A stretch of DNA of 64,000 nucleotides, taken from the NCBI GenBank assembly GCA_902826155.1, contig CADEDU010000001.1:124525-188524 (forward strand), written 5' to 3'. The position numbers and the translations under genes were made by a program. The notes beneath the pieces are model-generated. The model saw only the letters and a program-made list of their open reading frames with translations. It was not told where the DNA came from and searched no databases. Source of the DNA: an uncultured beta proteobacterium. GTDB taxonomy: Bacteria; Pseudomonadota; Gammaproteobacteria; Burkholderiales; SG8-39. How positions within the stretch are numbered: position 1 is the first letter of the stretch; each line of letters begins with the position of its first letter. Of the stretch, positions 16,658 through 25,221 are shown piece after piece.

Positions 16658-17638
16658 ATGAACCGAACCATCCGAGAGACCATCGCAGCGGCGCTTTGTG
16701 TCGGAGGAGCTTTGGTTGCCGGTGCGGTGCACGCCCAGAGTTTTCCGACCAAGCCGGTGCGCGTCATCGTGCCGTTCGTGGCGGGCGGCTCGTCGGACAT
16801 CCTGTCGCGCCTGATCAGCGGTCCGCTGCGCGAAATGTGGGGCCAGGCGCCGATCGTCGAGAACAAGCCCGGTGCGGGCAGCGCCATCGGCACCGATTTC
16901 GTCGCCAAGGCGGCCCCGGACGGACACACGCTGCTGGTGTGCGATCTGGGCACGATGACGATCATGCCCTCGCTCATCAAGAATCTGCCGTACGACCTGC
17001 ACAAGGATCTCGCGCCGGTCACGGTGATTTCGTTCTCGCCGTATCTGATCGCGGTCTCGCCCAAGCTCCCGCACAAGACGCTCAAGGAACTCGTCGAGTA
17101 CTCCAAGCTCAATCCGGGCAAACTCAATTTCGCCACCGCGGGCATCGGCAGCAACCCGCACCTGGCCGGTCTGCATTTCGCCAAGTCGATGGGCATTAGC
17201 TGGACCTTCATCCCGAGCAAGGGCGGCGCGCAAGCGTTGCAGGACGTGGCCGGTGGTCACGCCGATCTGGTTTTCAACAGCATGCTCGCCACCGCCCCGC
17301 ACGTGAAGAACGGCAACGTGCACCTGCTCGGCGTCACTGCGCCCAAGCGCATCGGTGCGTATCCCGACGCGCCCGCGGCCAACGAGTTCGTCCCGGGTTT
17401 CACCGCCGGCAGCTGGCAGGGCGTGTTCACCACGGCCGGCACACCGCGCGAGATCGTCGCGAAGTTGAATGCCGACATCGTCAAGGTGCTCAACAGTGCC
17501 GAGGTCAAAGAGAAAATCATCGGCATGGGCGCCGAGACCGTAGCCGGCACGCCCGAGCAGATGGACAAGTTCCTGCGCGACGACCGCGCCCGCTGGGCCA
17601 AAGTCATCCAGGAAAACAACCTGAAGATCGAGCAGTAG
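16658..17638 (+). CDS. Bug-family tripartite tricarboxylate transporter substrate-binding protein
   Basis: Periplasmic binding protein of 326 residues with signal peptide 'AALCVGGALVAGAVHAQ' and the Bug start 'FPTKPVRVIVPFVAGGSSDI', then 'VENKPGAGSAIGTDFVAKAAPDGHTLL'. Bug proteins bind carboxylates or other small organic ligands for TctAB permeases or for sensing. The ATG at 16658 follows GGAGG. No TctA or TctB gene is in the window. It lies between the molybdenum hydroxylase and the CoA ligase, so it probably captures the operon's substrate. Confidence 0.93.
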   Translation: MNRTIRETIAAALCVGGALVAGAVHAQSFPTKPVRVIVPFVAGGSSDILSRLISGPLREMWGQAPIVENKPGAGSAIGTDFVAKAAPDGHTLLVCDLGTMTIMPSLIKNLPYDLHKDLAPVTVISFSPYLIAVSPKLPHKTLKELVEYSKLNPGKLNFATAGIGSNPHLAGLHFAKSMGISWTFIPSKGGAQALQDVAGGHADLVFNSMLATAPHVKNGNVHLLGVTAPKRIGAYPDAPAANEFVPGFTAGSWQGVFTTAGTPREIVAKLNADIVKVLNSAEVKEKIIGMGAETVAGTPEQMDKFLRDDRARWAKVIQENNLKIEQ

Positions 17639-17665
17639 GGCCCGATCGTCCGCCCGCGCGCGCCG

Positions 17666-19243
17666 ATGAACCTCGGTCAGGCCTTCCAGATCACGGTCGC
17701 GCGCAATCCGGGCGCGCTGGCGATCGTCGACGGCGACACGCGACGCACCTACCGGCAATGGCAGGACGACGTCGAGCGCGTTGCCGGCGGACTGGCGAAG
17801 CTGGGTCTGGTGGCCGGTGATCATCTGCTCACCGTCCTCAAGAACCGCTATGAACTGACCTCGCTCTACTGGGCGTGCCACTGGCTCGGGCTGATCTACA
17901 CGCCGCTGAACTGGCGTTCCACCGCCGACGAGATCGCCTACTGCGTGGAGAACGCCGAGGCGCGCGCGATCGCGTTCGAAGGCGTGTCGGAGGAAGCGGC
18001 TCGTCAGGCGCTGGACAAGGCCGGTATGTCGGCGGTGCCGCGCATTCGCGTGGCCGCTTCCTTGGGCGAGAGCTCCCGCGCCGACGATGCGATCGCCTAT
18101 GCGACGCTGGCTGCGGCATCGCCGATCGCACGCCCGGTCGACATCGACGAGCGCGCCATCTGCATGATGCTCTACACCTCCGGCACGACCGGACGGCCCA
18201 AGGGCGTGCCGCGATCGAGCGCCAATGAACGCAACGCGGCGGTCTCGCACATCGCGCACAACCGCTACGAATTCGGCGAGGTGCAGCTCGGTGTCATGCC
18301 GCTCTATCACACGATGGGCGTGCGGGTGCTGCTGTCGAGCGCACTGTTGAACGGCGTGTGCGTATGCATGCCCAGCTACGACGTCGAGCAGGCGATCGAT
18401 CTGGTGGTGGGCGAACGGGTGAGCGCCATGTTTCTGGTGCCGACGCTGTTCCACGACATCGTGCATCACCCGCGGCTCAAGTCACGCGATCTCGTTTCGC
18501 TGCGCAAACTCGGCTATGCCGGCATGTCGATGACCGATGCGCTGTCGCAGCAGGTATACGAGACGTTCCGGCCCGACATCTGGGTGAATTTCTACGGATC
18601 GAGCGAGATCTACACGTTCTCGGTGTGCGACCGCATCGCGCGCAAACCGGGTTGCGCCGGACGCGCAGGCATGAATCAGGCGTTGCGCGTGGTGCGCGCC
18701 GACCCGGGCAGCAGCGTCACGCCCGACGATCTGGTGCCTGCCGGTGAGCCCGGCGAAGTCATCGCCAGCCTGGCCAGCCCCGAAGCGTTCAAGGGCTACT
18801 GGAAGCGGCCCGATGCCGATGCGCGCGCGCTGCGTGCCGGCTGGTACTTCACCGGCGATCTGGGGCGCATCGACGAGGACGGCGATCTCTACCTGCTCGG
18901 TCGGGTGGATGACATGCTGATCTCCGGCGGCGAGAACATCCATCCGGAAGAGGTCGAGAATGTGCTCGCGCGTTGCCCGCTGGTGCGCCGCGTGGCGGTG
19001 GCCGGTGTGCCCGACGAGCGCCTCGGCGCGAAGGTGATCGCGTTCATCGAACCGAGCGGGCCCCAGACCACGGCGGAGAAACTCGATGCCTACTGCGCAG
19101 CGAGTGATCTGGCACGATTCAAACGCCCGCGCGGCTATGTGTTCGTCGAGCGCATCCCGCAATCGCCGGTGGGCAAGATCCTGCGCCGCGAGTTGCGTGC
19201 GGGGCACTACACCGCGCTCAAGAATTTCCACAGCACTTATTGA
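17666..19243 (+). CDS. Acyl-CoA synthetase (AMP-binding)
   Basis: ANL-superfamily ligase of 525 residues that makes an acyl-adenylate and then a CoA thioester. Motifs are intact: the P-loop 'MMLYTSGTTGRPKGVPRSS', 'GYAGMSMTDAL', 'NFYGSSEIYTFS', 'GWYFTGDLGRIDEDGDLYLLGRVDDMLISGGENIHPEEVE' and the C-terminal Lys in 'PQSPVGKILRREL'. Closest in feel to fatty- or aryl-acid ligases of catabolic operons (long-chain, benzoate or cyclohexane carboxylate type). It follows the Bug gene by 27 bases and precedes the crotonase by 24, so it activates the acid made upstream. Exact substrate unknown. Confidence 0.93.
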   Translation: MNLGQAFQITVARNPGALAIVDGDTRRTYRQWQDDVERVAGGLAKLGLVAGDHLLTVLKNRYELTSLYWACHWLGLIYTPLNWRSTADEIAYCVENAEARAIAFEGVSEEAARQALDKAGMSAVPRIRVAASLGESSRADDAIAYATLAAASPIARPVDIDERAICMMLYTSGTTGRPKGVPRSSANERNAAVSHIAHNRYEFGEVQLGVMPLYHTMGVRVLLSSALLNGVCVCMPSYDVEQAIDLVVGERVSAMFLVPTLFHDIVHHPRLKSRDLVSLRKLGYAGMSMTDALSQQVYETFRPDIWVNFYGSSEIYTFSVCDRIARKPGCAGRAGMNQALRVVRADPGSSVTPDDLVPAGEPGEVIASLASPEAFKGYWKRPDADARALRAGWYFTGDLGRIDEDGDLYLLGRVDDMLISGGENIHPEEVENVLARCPLVRRVAVAGVPDERLGAKVIAFIEPSGPQTTAEKLDAYCAASDLARFKRPRGYVFVERIPQSPVGKILRRELRAGHYTALKNFHSTY

Positions 19244-19267
19244 AACCAAGACTGAGACCCACCCATC

Positions 19268-20080
19268 ATGATCGACAAATACGTCAAGCGTCGTACCGAC
19301 CTGCTGCAGAACCTCGACGGCCTGCGCGTCGAGATCGACAAGGCGCGGCGCATCGGTTACCTCATCCTCGACCGGCCGCCGCTCAACATCGTCTCGTACA
19401 AGGCGCGCACCCAGATCCGCCTGCTCATCGAAGAGATGGACGAGGACGACGACATCGGCGTGATCGTGATCCGCGGCGCCAACGGCGTGTACACCTCCGG
19501 CGGCGACGTGAAAGGGTTCCTGAACGTGCCGGCCGATGGCATGTCGCATCTGGCGTGGAACATCGGTGCGCCCGAGCGCGCATCCAAGCCGGTGATCGCC
19601 GCGCTGGAAAAGTACGCGATGGGCGTGGGGTTCGAGCTGTCGCTCGCGTGCGACTTCCGTCTGGCCACCAAGGACACGGTCGTGGCGTTGCCCGAATCGT
19701 CGATCGGCCAGATGCCAGGCTCCGGCGGCGCGCCGCGCGTGGTGAAGCTCGTCGGCCTGACGCGCGCCAAGCACATGGTGCTGCTCTCCGAGCGGCTGCC
19801 CGCGCAGAAGGCGTGCGACTGGGGTTTGCTCACCGAGGTGGTCGAGGATAGCGAGGCGCTCACCGCGCTGATCCACAAGTACGCCGAAAGGCTCAATGCG
19901 CTCGCGCCGATTTCGTTGGCGAGCCTGAAGCGCGTGCTCAACTTCGCCGAGGACACCAGCACTGCGGGCAGCCTGGAACTCGAAGGCCACGCGTACGAGA
20001 AACTGCGCGGCACCGTCGACTACAAGGAAGGCATCCACGCTTTCGCCGAGAAGCGCAAGGCGAAGTACCACGGCAAATAG
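19268..20080 (+). CDS. Enoyl-CoA hydratase/isomerase family protein (crotonase)
   Basis: Crotonase-fold protein of 270 residues acting on CoA thioesters. The oxyanion-hole parts are 'GVYTSGGDVKGF' and 'KYAMGVGFELSLACDFRLATKDT', with 'LPESSIGQMPGSGGAPRVVKLVG' after. A hydratase Glu pair is not obvious: 'GGAPRV' replaces the usual GGTQRL context, so hydrolase or isomerase activity is as likely as hydration. It is last in the run of tightly spaced plus-strand genes beginning at 12956 and should act on the product of the CoA ligase. Confidence 0.88.
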   Translation: MIDKYVKRRTDLLQNLDGLRVEIDKARRIGYLILDRPPLNIVSYKARTQIRLLIEEMDEDDDIGVIVIRGANGVYTSGGDVKGFLNVPADGMSHLAWNIGAPERASKPVIAALEKYAMGVGFELSLACDFRLATKDTVVALPESSIGQMPGSGGAPRVVKLVGLTRAKHMVLLSERLPAQKACDWGLLTEVVEDSEALTALIHKYAERLNALAPISLASLKRVLNFAEDTSTAGSLELEGHAYEKLRGTVDYKEGIHAFAEKRKAKYHGK

Positions 20081-20156
20081 CGTGGCGGCAGCTTGCGTGC
20101 CGGCGCCCCGATGTCTCGCCACGTTCGCAGGGAATGACCGTGAAGAGGGCAACGTC

Positions 20157-21062
20157 GTGGCACGGCAGTGCCTGGCATTGCGGCGGCTCTTGGTGATCAG
20201 CGCCGTGGGCCTGTTGAACGCGTGCGCGCTACTGCCTGCCGACTGCGTTCCGCGCGGCACATGGGTAGTGCCGACGCAGCAGGGGCCGACGCTCACGCCG
20301 GCCATCGAAGTGCTGGAACGCGCTACACGCGCATCGATCGTACTGCTCGGCGAGCAACACGACAGCACCGCGCATCACCGCTGGCAACGCGAATCGCTGG
20401 AGGCGCTGCATGCCGTGCGCTCGAACATGGTGCTCGGGTTCGAGATGTTTCCGCGCCGCCTGCAGCCGGTGCTCGATCGCTGGGTCGCCGGCACGTTGAG
20501 GCCGAGCGAATTCCTCGCGCAGGCCGAGTGGAAGAACGTGTGGGGTTTCGACGAGAAACTCTATCTGCCGCTGTTCGAATTCGCGCGCGACCGGCGCGTG
20601 CCGATGCTGGCGCTCAACGTCGAGCGCGCGCTGGTGCGCGAAGTCGGCAAGGTCGGGTTCGATGCTGTGCCCGAAGCCACGCGGGCCGGCGTCACCAGGC
20701 CCGCGGCGCCGAGCGAGGCGTACGTCGACTGGCTGTTCGACATCTTTGGCAAGCATCGCAAGCCCGATCCCGCCAAACCTGCGCTCACGCGTGACGATGC
20801 CGGGTTTCGCCGCTTCGTCGACGCGCAACAGACCTGGGATCGCGCGATGGCGCAGGCGCTGGCACAGGCGGCGCGACGCGCCGATCGGCCGCTGGTCGTC
20901 GGCGTCATGGGTAGCGGACATCTCGTGCGCGGCTTCGGCGTGCCGCACCAGTTGCGCGATCTCGGCGTGCGCGACGCGGTTGTGCTGTTGCCGTGGTCGC
21001 GCGACGACGCCTGCGCCGAGTTGATCCCTGGCTATGCCGATGCGGTGTATGGCGCGTTCTGA
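20157..21062 (+). CDS. ChaN-like lipoprotein
   Basis: Protein of about 301 residues in the ChaN/haem-regulated iron-uptake lipoprotein family. A short signal ends in lipobox LLNAC. The conserved 'SIVLLGEQHDSTAHHRWQ' and 'MVLGFEMFPRRLQPVLDRW' carry the residues that in ChaN/Tiki-like folds surround haem or a metal, and 'VMGSGHLVRGFGVPHQL' closes the fold. I chose the GTG at 20157, which puts the signal peptide near the N-terminus and follows GAAGAGGG; an earlier GTG at 20082 adds 25 residues. It may belong to the preceding operon by distance, but the function looks unrelated. Role in haem handling is inferred from the family. Confidence 0.82.
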   Translation: MARQCLALRRLLVISAVGLLNACALLPADCVPRGTWVVPTQQGPTLTPAIEVLERATRASIVLLGEQHDSTAHHRWQRESLEALHAVRSNMVLGFEMFPRRLQPVLDRWVAGTLRPSEFLAQAEWKNVWGFDEKLYLPLFEFARDRRVPMLALNVERALVREVGKVGFDAVPEATRAGVTRPAAPSEAYVDWLFDIFGKHRKPDPAKPALTRDDAGFRRFVDAQQTWDRAMAQALAQAARRADRPLVVGVMGSGHLVRGFGVPHQLRDLGVRDAVVLLPWSRDDACAELIPGYADAVYGAF

Positions 21063-21208
21063 CGGCGAAGTGCTCTGAGGCGGACTGGTTCTCCTATTCA
21101 TTCCGGCGACATTCGTTCCGGCGACGAGGCGCGCGGATACAAACCGTTACTGCAGCGTGCTGTGTGAATGCGATACGGTTCGGACCACAACAATCGCAGG
21201 AGATCGCA

Positions 21209-21934
21209 ATGGTCCGTCGACCGGTAGTTGCTTCGGTCCTCATGGTGCTTGCAATCGCGGGTGCGTGGGTTGCGCATCACGCCCTGGCCAAGGAATCGGG
21301 CGCCGCGTCAGTCGCGGCCGGCATCGACAGTTTCGGATTCGATTCGCGCATGCGCATGGGGGTGGGCGGGTCCTTGTACCCGGCACCGGTGCCGGTGGTG
21401 CTGTTCCGCAACGGCGAGGCGCTGACCGACATCGCGGGATTGAACTTTCGCGGCGGCATCGGGGCGCACAAGGCGGCACATCCGAAGGCATGGACGCGCT
21501 GGCAGCGCAGCGGCGGACAGTTGCAGCTGCAGGATGGAACGAAAGGCTGGCGAAAACTCGCGTACCAGGCCACCTATGCGAAGCTGCCCGCCGATTTTCG
21601 TCTCGACGGCGCCTATGGTTCGATGTCGGGCACTGGCACCGTGGCCATCGGTGGCACCGACTCGGTGGTCGCATGGCGTGAATACGCGTTCGCACGCGAC
21701 GGCCGTGTGGTGCGCGGTGGCGGGGCAGGTGCCTATGCGGCGATCGCCGGCGGCTCGACCGCGATGTCGAGTGTTGCGCCCAACCGCCGTGGACGCTACC
21801 GCATCGACGGCATCTCGTTGCACATCCAATACGACAATGGCGCGAGCGAAACCCGCATCATCGTCACCGACCCCAAGGACGCCAAAGGTGCAATCTGGCT
21901 GGACGGGGTGGGGTACACGCGCAAGACGAAGTAG
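21209..21934 (+). CDS. Exported or membrane-anchored protein of unknown function
   Basis: Protein of 241 residues with an N-terminal hydrophobic segment (VVASVLMVLAIAGAWVAHHALA) that is a signal peptide or anchor. The rest is Gly-rich and beta-like: 'MGVGGSLYPAPVPVVLFRNG', repeated 'GSMSGTGTVAIGG', and an end 'SETRIIVTDPKDAKGAIWLDGVGYTRK'. A good AGGAGA site precedes the ATG at 21209. I recognise no family. It converges on the PepSY membrane protein gene. Confidence 0.75.
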   Translation: MVRRPVVASVLMVLAIAGAWVAHHALAKESGAASVAAGIDSFGFDSRMRMGVGGSLYPAPVPVVLFRNGEALTDIAGLNFRGGIGAHKAAHPKAWTRWQRSGGQLQLQDGTKGWRKLAYQATYAKLPADFRLDGAYGSMSGTGTVAIGGTDSVVAWREYAFARDGRVVRGGGAGAYAAIAGGSTAMSSVAPNRRGRYRIDGISLHIQYDNGASETRIIVTDPKDAKGAIWLDGVGYTRKTK

Positions 21935-21976
21935 GGGTGGCGTATGCAACCCGCGCGAGCGGCCGCAGCGCCCAAC

Positions 21977-22936
21977 CTACGCGGAGCGACGCCGATTCGC
22001 TGCGAGCGGGCGCTGCGCACTCTTCTCGATCGTACGGTTCGCGCGCCGGCTCCCGCGCCGACGAGTCCGCTGCACCCACATGAAGAATCCGGTGCCCATC
22101 AGACCGAGCAGAGCGACGGAAATGAGGACATTGATCCCGCCGGAGTACGCACCTGCCCAGGTGCCCTCGTGCAGCGCTCGCGGCCAGTTCGCGGCCCCGC
22201 GCACGAGCCCTTCCTTGCCGACCAGGTAGATATTCGCCTCGCGTCCGTCGTAGATCCGCGCACGTAGCGCACCACCCAGCGGACGCACCCACACGACGTC
22301 GGCGAGGCTGCGCTCCGCTGCGACGACCTTGACTGCCTCGGCCAGTGCGACTCGCGATCCCGGTGATGCCGGCTGGAGGGTCGCGCCAAAGCTCACGCCG
22401 AAAGCAATCGCCAATCCGGTGAGCGGGCTGAGCACCAGCAGCGGCGCCAGAAACCAACCGGTGGCGCGATGCCAGCCGCGGGCAGTATTGCGCGGTCGCA
22501 TCCAGCCCATCAGATAGCCGAGGATCATCATCGCCAGCAACGCGATGGTCGAACCGATCACCAGCCAAGACAGGTCGAGCAGCAGCTTCTCGTGCAACCG
22601 CCGGCTCTTGATGAGCACGTCCGACCACAACGTGCGCGAAGGGTCGATCACTTCGCCGGTGTGCAGATCGATGCGACGCGGTTCTGCGCCGCCGCCGGTG
22701 CTCAATGTCATCGTGCCTTCGTAGGCGCGCACCGCCAGGCTTCGCGCCTTGCCGTCAGGGTCGTGCTTCGCCAGCGCATCGAGCACCGCCTGCGTGCTCA
22801 CCGTGGCGTCGGTGAGGTGGCGGTCGTAGGCGATCGGTTCGAATGAGAGGATCAGTCCGGTCGCCACGACGACCAGCAACGGCAGCGCAAAGAGCGCGGC
22901 GGTCCAGCGATGGACGCGTACGAGCAGCGGATTCAT
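21977..22936 (-). CDS. PepSY-associated transmembrane protein
   Basis: Inner-membrane protein of 319 residues of the PepSY_TM (FecR/iron-uptake or flavin-reductase-like) type. It starts 'MNPLLVRVHRWTAALFALPLLVVVATGLILSFEP', has a periplasmic PepSY-like stretch (about 30-105), a second helix after 'RRLHEKLLLDLSWLVIG', a third after 'HRATGWFLAPLLVLSPLTGLAIAF', and a last helix before an Arg-rich tail. Conserved His in 'VHRWT', 'RLHEK' and 'WHRATGWF' suggest haem ligation, as in DUF4405/PepSY reductases. The ATG at 22936 follows CTGAGG; a longer frame to 23227 is not supported. Its function in metal or redox homeostasis is inferred. Confidence 0.85.
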   Translation of the reverse strand: MNPLLVRVHRWTAALFALPLLVVVATGLILSFEPIAYDRHLTDATVSTQAVLDALAKHDPDGKARSLAVRAYEGTMTLSTGGGAEPRRIDLHTGEVIDPSRTLWSDVLIKSRRLHEKLLLDLSWLVIGSTIALLAMMILGYLMGWMRPRNTARGWHRATGWFLAPLLVLSPLTGLAIAFGVSFGATLQPASPGSRVALAEAVKVVAAERSLADVVWVRPLGGALRARIYDGREANIYLVGKEGLVRGAANWPRALHEGTWAGAYSGGINVLISVALLGLMGTGFFMWVQRTRRRGSRRANRTIEKSAQRPLAANRRRSA

Positions 22937-23141
22937 ACAAGCCTCAGCGCATTGAACAAGAAGAGGTGGTGCGGCCCGCGAAGGTGAAATTCGCGGAACG
23001 ACGCGCAACGATGCAAGAGTGCGCTTTCGTCGTAACCAGCCTATTGCCCGAACATGAAGTTTTGTTTCTGCATGATCCATGGCGCGTGCGAGACTCGGGC
23101 GGTGCTCGTGTGCTCGCACGCATTCGAAGATGGAGGCTGAT

Positions 23142-23717
23142 ATGAACGACAAGCAGCAGATCGCCGAAGTGATCCAGAACTGGGGTTTCTGGCGCGACCA
23201 GGGACGCTGGGCGCAACTGGCGAGCACGTTCCATCCGGAGGGTACGATTCAGGTCACCTGGTTCAGCGGCAGGTTCCCGGATTTCATCGCCGCCTCGCGC
23301 GAGATGCGCAAAGGCCGCAGCGGGTCGAAACACGAGATCGGCGGATCGCGCATCGACGTCAGCGGCAAGCGCGCGGTCGCCGAGACCAACGTGCACATCA
23401 TGGGTCGGCGCGCGTTGCATGGCGTCGAGTGCGATCTCACCGCGTGGGGCCGCTTCTTCGATTTTCTCGAGAAGCGCGAGCGCTGGGCAATCGTGCGCCG
23501 CGTCGCGATCTATGAGCGCGACCGCGTCGATCCGGTCACACCGGGGGCAACCGTCCCGTTCGACCATGCGCTGCTGGCGAGCATGCCGACGGCGTACCGG
23601 TACCTCGGCTATTCGCTGGCGAGCGCCGGCTACAAGGTGTCGATGGATCTCCCCGTCGACGACAGTCCGGCGCTCGAGCAGTTGCACCGCGACGCCGAAG
23701 ACTGGTTGCGCGGCTGA
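23142..23717 (+). CDS. SnoaL-like / NTF2-fold protein
   Basis: Protein of 191 residues with an NTF2-like fold: 'EVIQNWGFWRDQGRWAQLASTFHPEGTIQVTWFSG', then 'GGSRIDVSGKRAVAETNVHIMGRR', and a beta strand with 'AWGRFFDFLEKRERWAIVRRVAIYERDRVDPV'. The family includes small cofactor-free hydratases, isomerases and the beta subunits of ring hydroxylases; the C-terminal region (about 140-191) extends beyond the fold. A GGAGG site precedes the ATG at 23142. It lies just before a Bug gene on the same strand, which fits a catabolic setting. The reaction is unknown. Confidence 0.82.
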   Translation: MNDKQQIAEVIQNWGFWRDQGRWAQLASTFHPEGTIQVTWFSGRFPDFIAASREMRKGRSGSKHEIGGSRIDVSGKRAVAETNVHIMGRRALHGVECDLTAWGRFFDFLEKRERWAIVRRVAIYERDRVDPVTPGATVPFDHALLASMPTAYRYLGYSLASAGYKVSMDLPVDDSPALEQLHRDAEDWLRG

Positions 23718-23825
23718 GCGGCAGCGACCCCTCGCGGCGCCAATCTTGATCGTGCGCATTGTTCGGCTCGCGTAGAACAAGGTAGGTTCGCAGCGTTCCC
23801 CACCTAGCGAACGAGGATCAAGCTC

Positions 23826-24857
23826 ATGAAATTCGGACAGCGCGTGGCAGACGGCATCGAACGCATCGCAAAGATCGGCACCGCGGCGCTTCTGCTGTGC
23901 ACGGCCATGCTTGCCCACGTACCGGCGGCCCACGCTCAGGCGCCGGCTGCGCCATCAACGTGGCCAGCCAAGCCGGTGCGATTCGTGGTGCCGTTTCCGC
24001 CGGGAGGATCGGTCGATCCGCTCGCCCGTCTGGTCGGTGCGAAACTCGTCGACGCGCTCGGTCAGCAGTTCATCGTCGAGAACAAACCTGGCGCCTCCGG
24101 TGCAATCGGCGCGGCGTTCGTCGCCAAGGCGCCCGCCGACGGCTACACGTTTCTGTTCGTGTTCGACACGCACGCGGTCAATCCGGCGCTCAACCCTAAC
24201 CTGCCGTTTGACACGGCCAAGGATCTCGCGCCGGTGATGCTGGTGGGTACCGCGCCGATGGCAATCGCCACCAACGCGGCCAAGCCGTATCAGCATTTCG
24301 GCGACGTGATCAAGGCGGCCAAGGCCAAGCCCGATTCGGTCGCCTATGGCACGGTCGGCAACGGCAGCCTCGGCCATCTCACCATGACGCTGGTGCAGCA
24401 GGCCGCGGGCATCAAGCTCGTGCACGTGCCCTACAAGGGCGGCGGACCGATGACGCAGGATGCGATCGGCGGACAAGTCGATCTGGCGATCGGATCGGTC
24501 GCGGTGCTTGCGCCACACATCAACGGCGGCAAGCTGCGCGCGGTGGCGGTGACCGGTCAGAAGCGCTCGGCGGTGATGCCCAACGTGGTCACGCTGTCGG
24601 AGCAGGGCTTTCCCGGCCTCAACGCGCTCGCGTGGTGGGGCATCTTCGCGCCGGCAGGCACGCCGCAGCCGATCATCGACTGGTTCCACGCCGAGCTGGT
24701 GAAAGCGTTCGCTTTGCCCGATCTGCGCAAGCAGCTCACCGAGAATCTGGGCATGGATCTGGCCGTGAGCACGCCGCAGGCGCTGCAGAAATGGCTTACC
24801 GACGAGATGCAGCGCTGGGGCAAAGTTGTGCGCGACAACAACATCCGCGCGGATTGA
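23826..24857 (+). CDS. Bug-family substrate-binding protein
   Basis: Binding protein of 343 residues with a long N-region and signal peptide (about 20-39, 'TAALLLCTAMLAHVPAAHAQ'). The Bug core is 'WPAKPVRFVVPFPPGGSVDPLARLVG', 'VENKPGASGAIGAAFVAKAPADGYTFL' and 'LVHVPYKGGGPMTQDAIGGQVDLAIGS'. No permease gene is adjacent. Between the SnoaL-like gene and this one is an imperfect hairpin (TTGTTC at 23759 pairing with GAACAA at 23775). It is followed on the opposite strand by the relic gene at 24908. Confidence 0.93.
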   Translation: MKFGQRVADGIERIAKIGTAALLLCTAMLAHVPAAHAQAPAAPSTWPAKPVRFVVPFPPGGSVDPLARLVGAKLVDALGQQFIVENKPGASGAIGAAFVAKAPADGYTFLFVFDTHAVNPALNPNLPFDTAKDLAPVMLVGTAPMAIATNAAKPYQHFGDVIKAAKAKPDSVAYGTVGNGSLGHLTMTLVQQAAGIKLVHVPYKGGGPMTQDAIGGQVDLAIGSVAVLAPHINGGKLRAVAVTGQKRSAVMPNVVTLSEQGFPGLNALAWWGIFAPAGTPQPIIDWFHAELVKAFALPDLRKQLTENLGMDLAVSTPQALQKWLTDEMQRWGKVVRDNNIRAD

Positions 24858-24907
24858 GTTCGCGCGCTTGAGCCGACGGCGGCACCATCAGTTCAGCAGG
24901 TCGACTA

Positions 24908-25066
24908 TCAAGCGCGATAACGTTCCAGCGTCGCGCGATCGATCTCCACGCCGAGTCCGGGTCGCGCGGGAATCTCGACCCAGCCACCGACCCAGCCTTG
25001 CGAGGACGCGAACGGTTCCTCGAGTGGACTCTTCAACACGTGAATCGCGATGTCGGTGATCTTCAT
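24908..25066 (-). pseudogene. Relic of a mandelate racemase/muconate lactonizing enzyme gene (internal deletion)
   Basis: Open frame of 52 codons. Its first half, MKITDIAIHVLKSPLEEP and on, is the N-terminus of an enolase-superfamily dehydratase. Its second half, EIPARPGLGVEIDRATLERY, is the extreme C-terminus of the same family. About 310 codons that should lie between are gone, in frame, so only the two ends remain. At the junction the minus strand has GGCTGGGTCG twice, two bases apart, which may mark the break. It lies between two Bug genes; such genes are often paired with MR/MLE enzymes. A functional 52-residue peptide is unlikely. Confidence 0.8.
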
Positions 25067-25221
25067 GGTGGTATCCGGAGCGATGGGGGCGAGTCGCGCG
25101 GCAATTGTCAGCGACGCCGGATTCTGGGCCCGTGCGCCGCAGCTTGCCATTTGACCGGCAGTTGCGTGGTAAAACGCCGCGTCGCTCGCTATGGAGCGAA
25201 TGCCGTGACGAAGGAGAAGTC

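Noticed and set aside
16100..18469. 789-codon open frame on the minus strand, antisense to the molybdenum hydroxylase, Bug and ligase genes
   Set aside because: Composition (His, Arg, Asp, Gln-rich, no domains) is that of an antisense shadow in high-GC DNA, and the plus-strand genes have clear motifs.
18482..20368. 628-codon minus-strand frame opposite the CoA ligase and crotonase
   Set aside because: Shadow frame; both sense genes have intact motifs and ribosome spacing.
21102..21126. TTCCGGCGAC repeated at 21102 and 21117
   Set aside because: Two short copies only, in an intergenic region; no link to promoter geometry could be shown.
23759..23780. Hairpin TTGTTC...GAACAA between the SnoaL-like and Bug genes
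   Set aside because: Six-base arms with a ten-base loop and no T run; too weak to call a terminator or operator.
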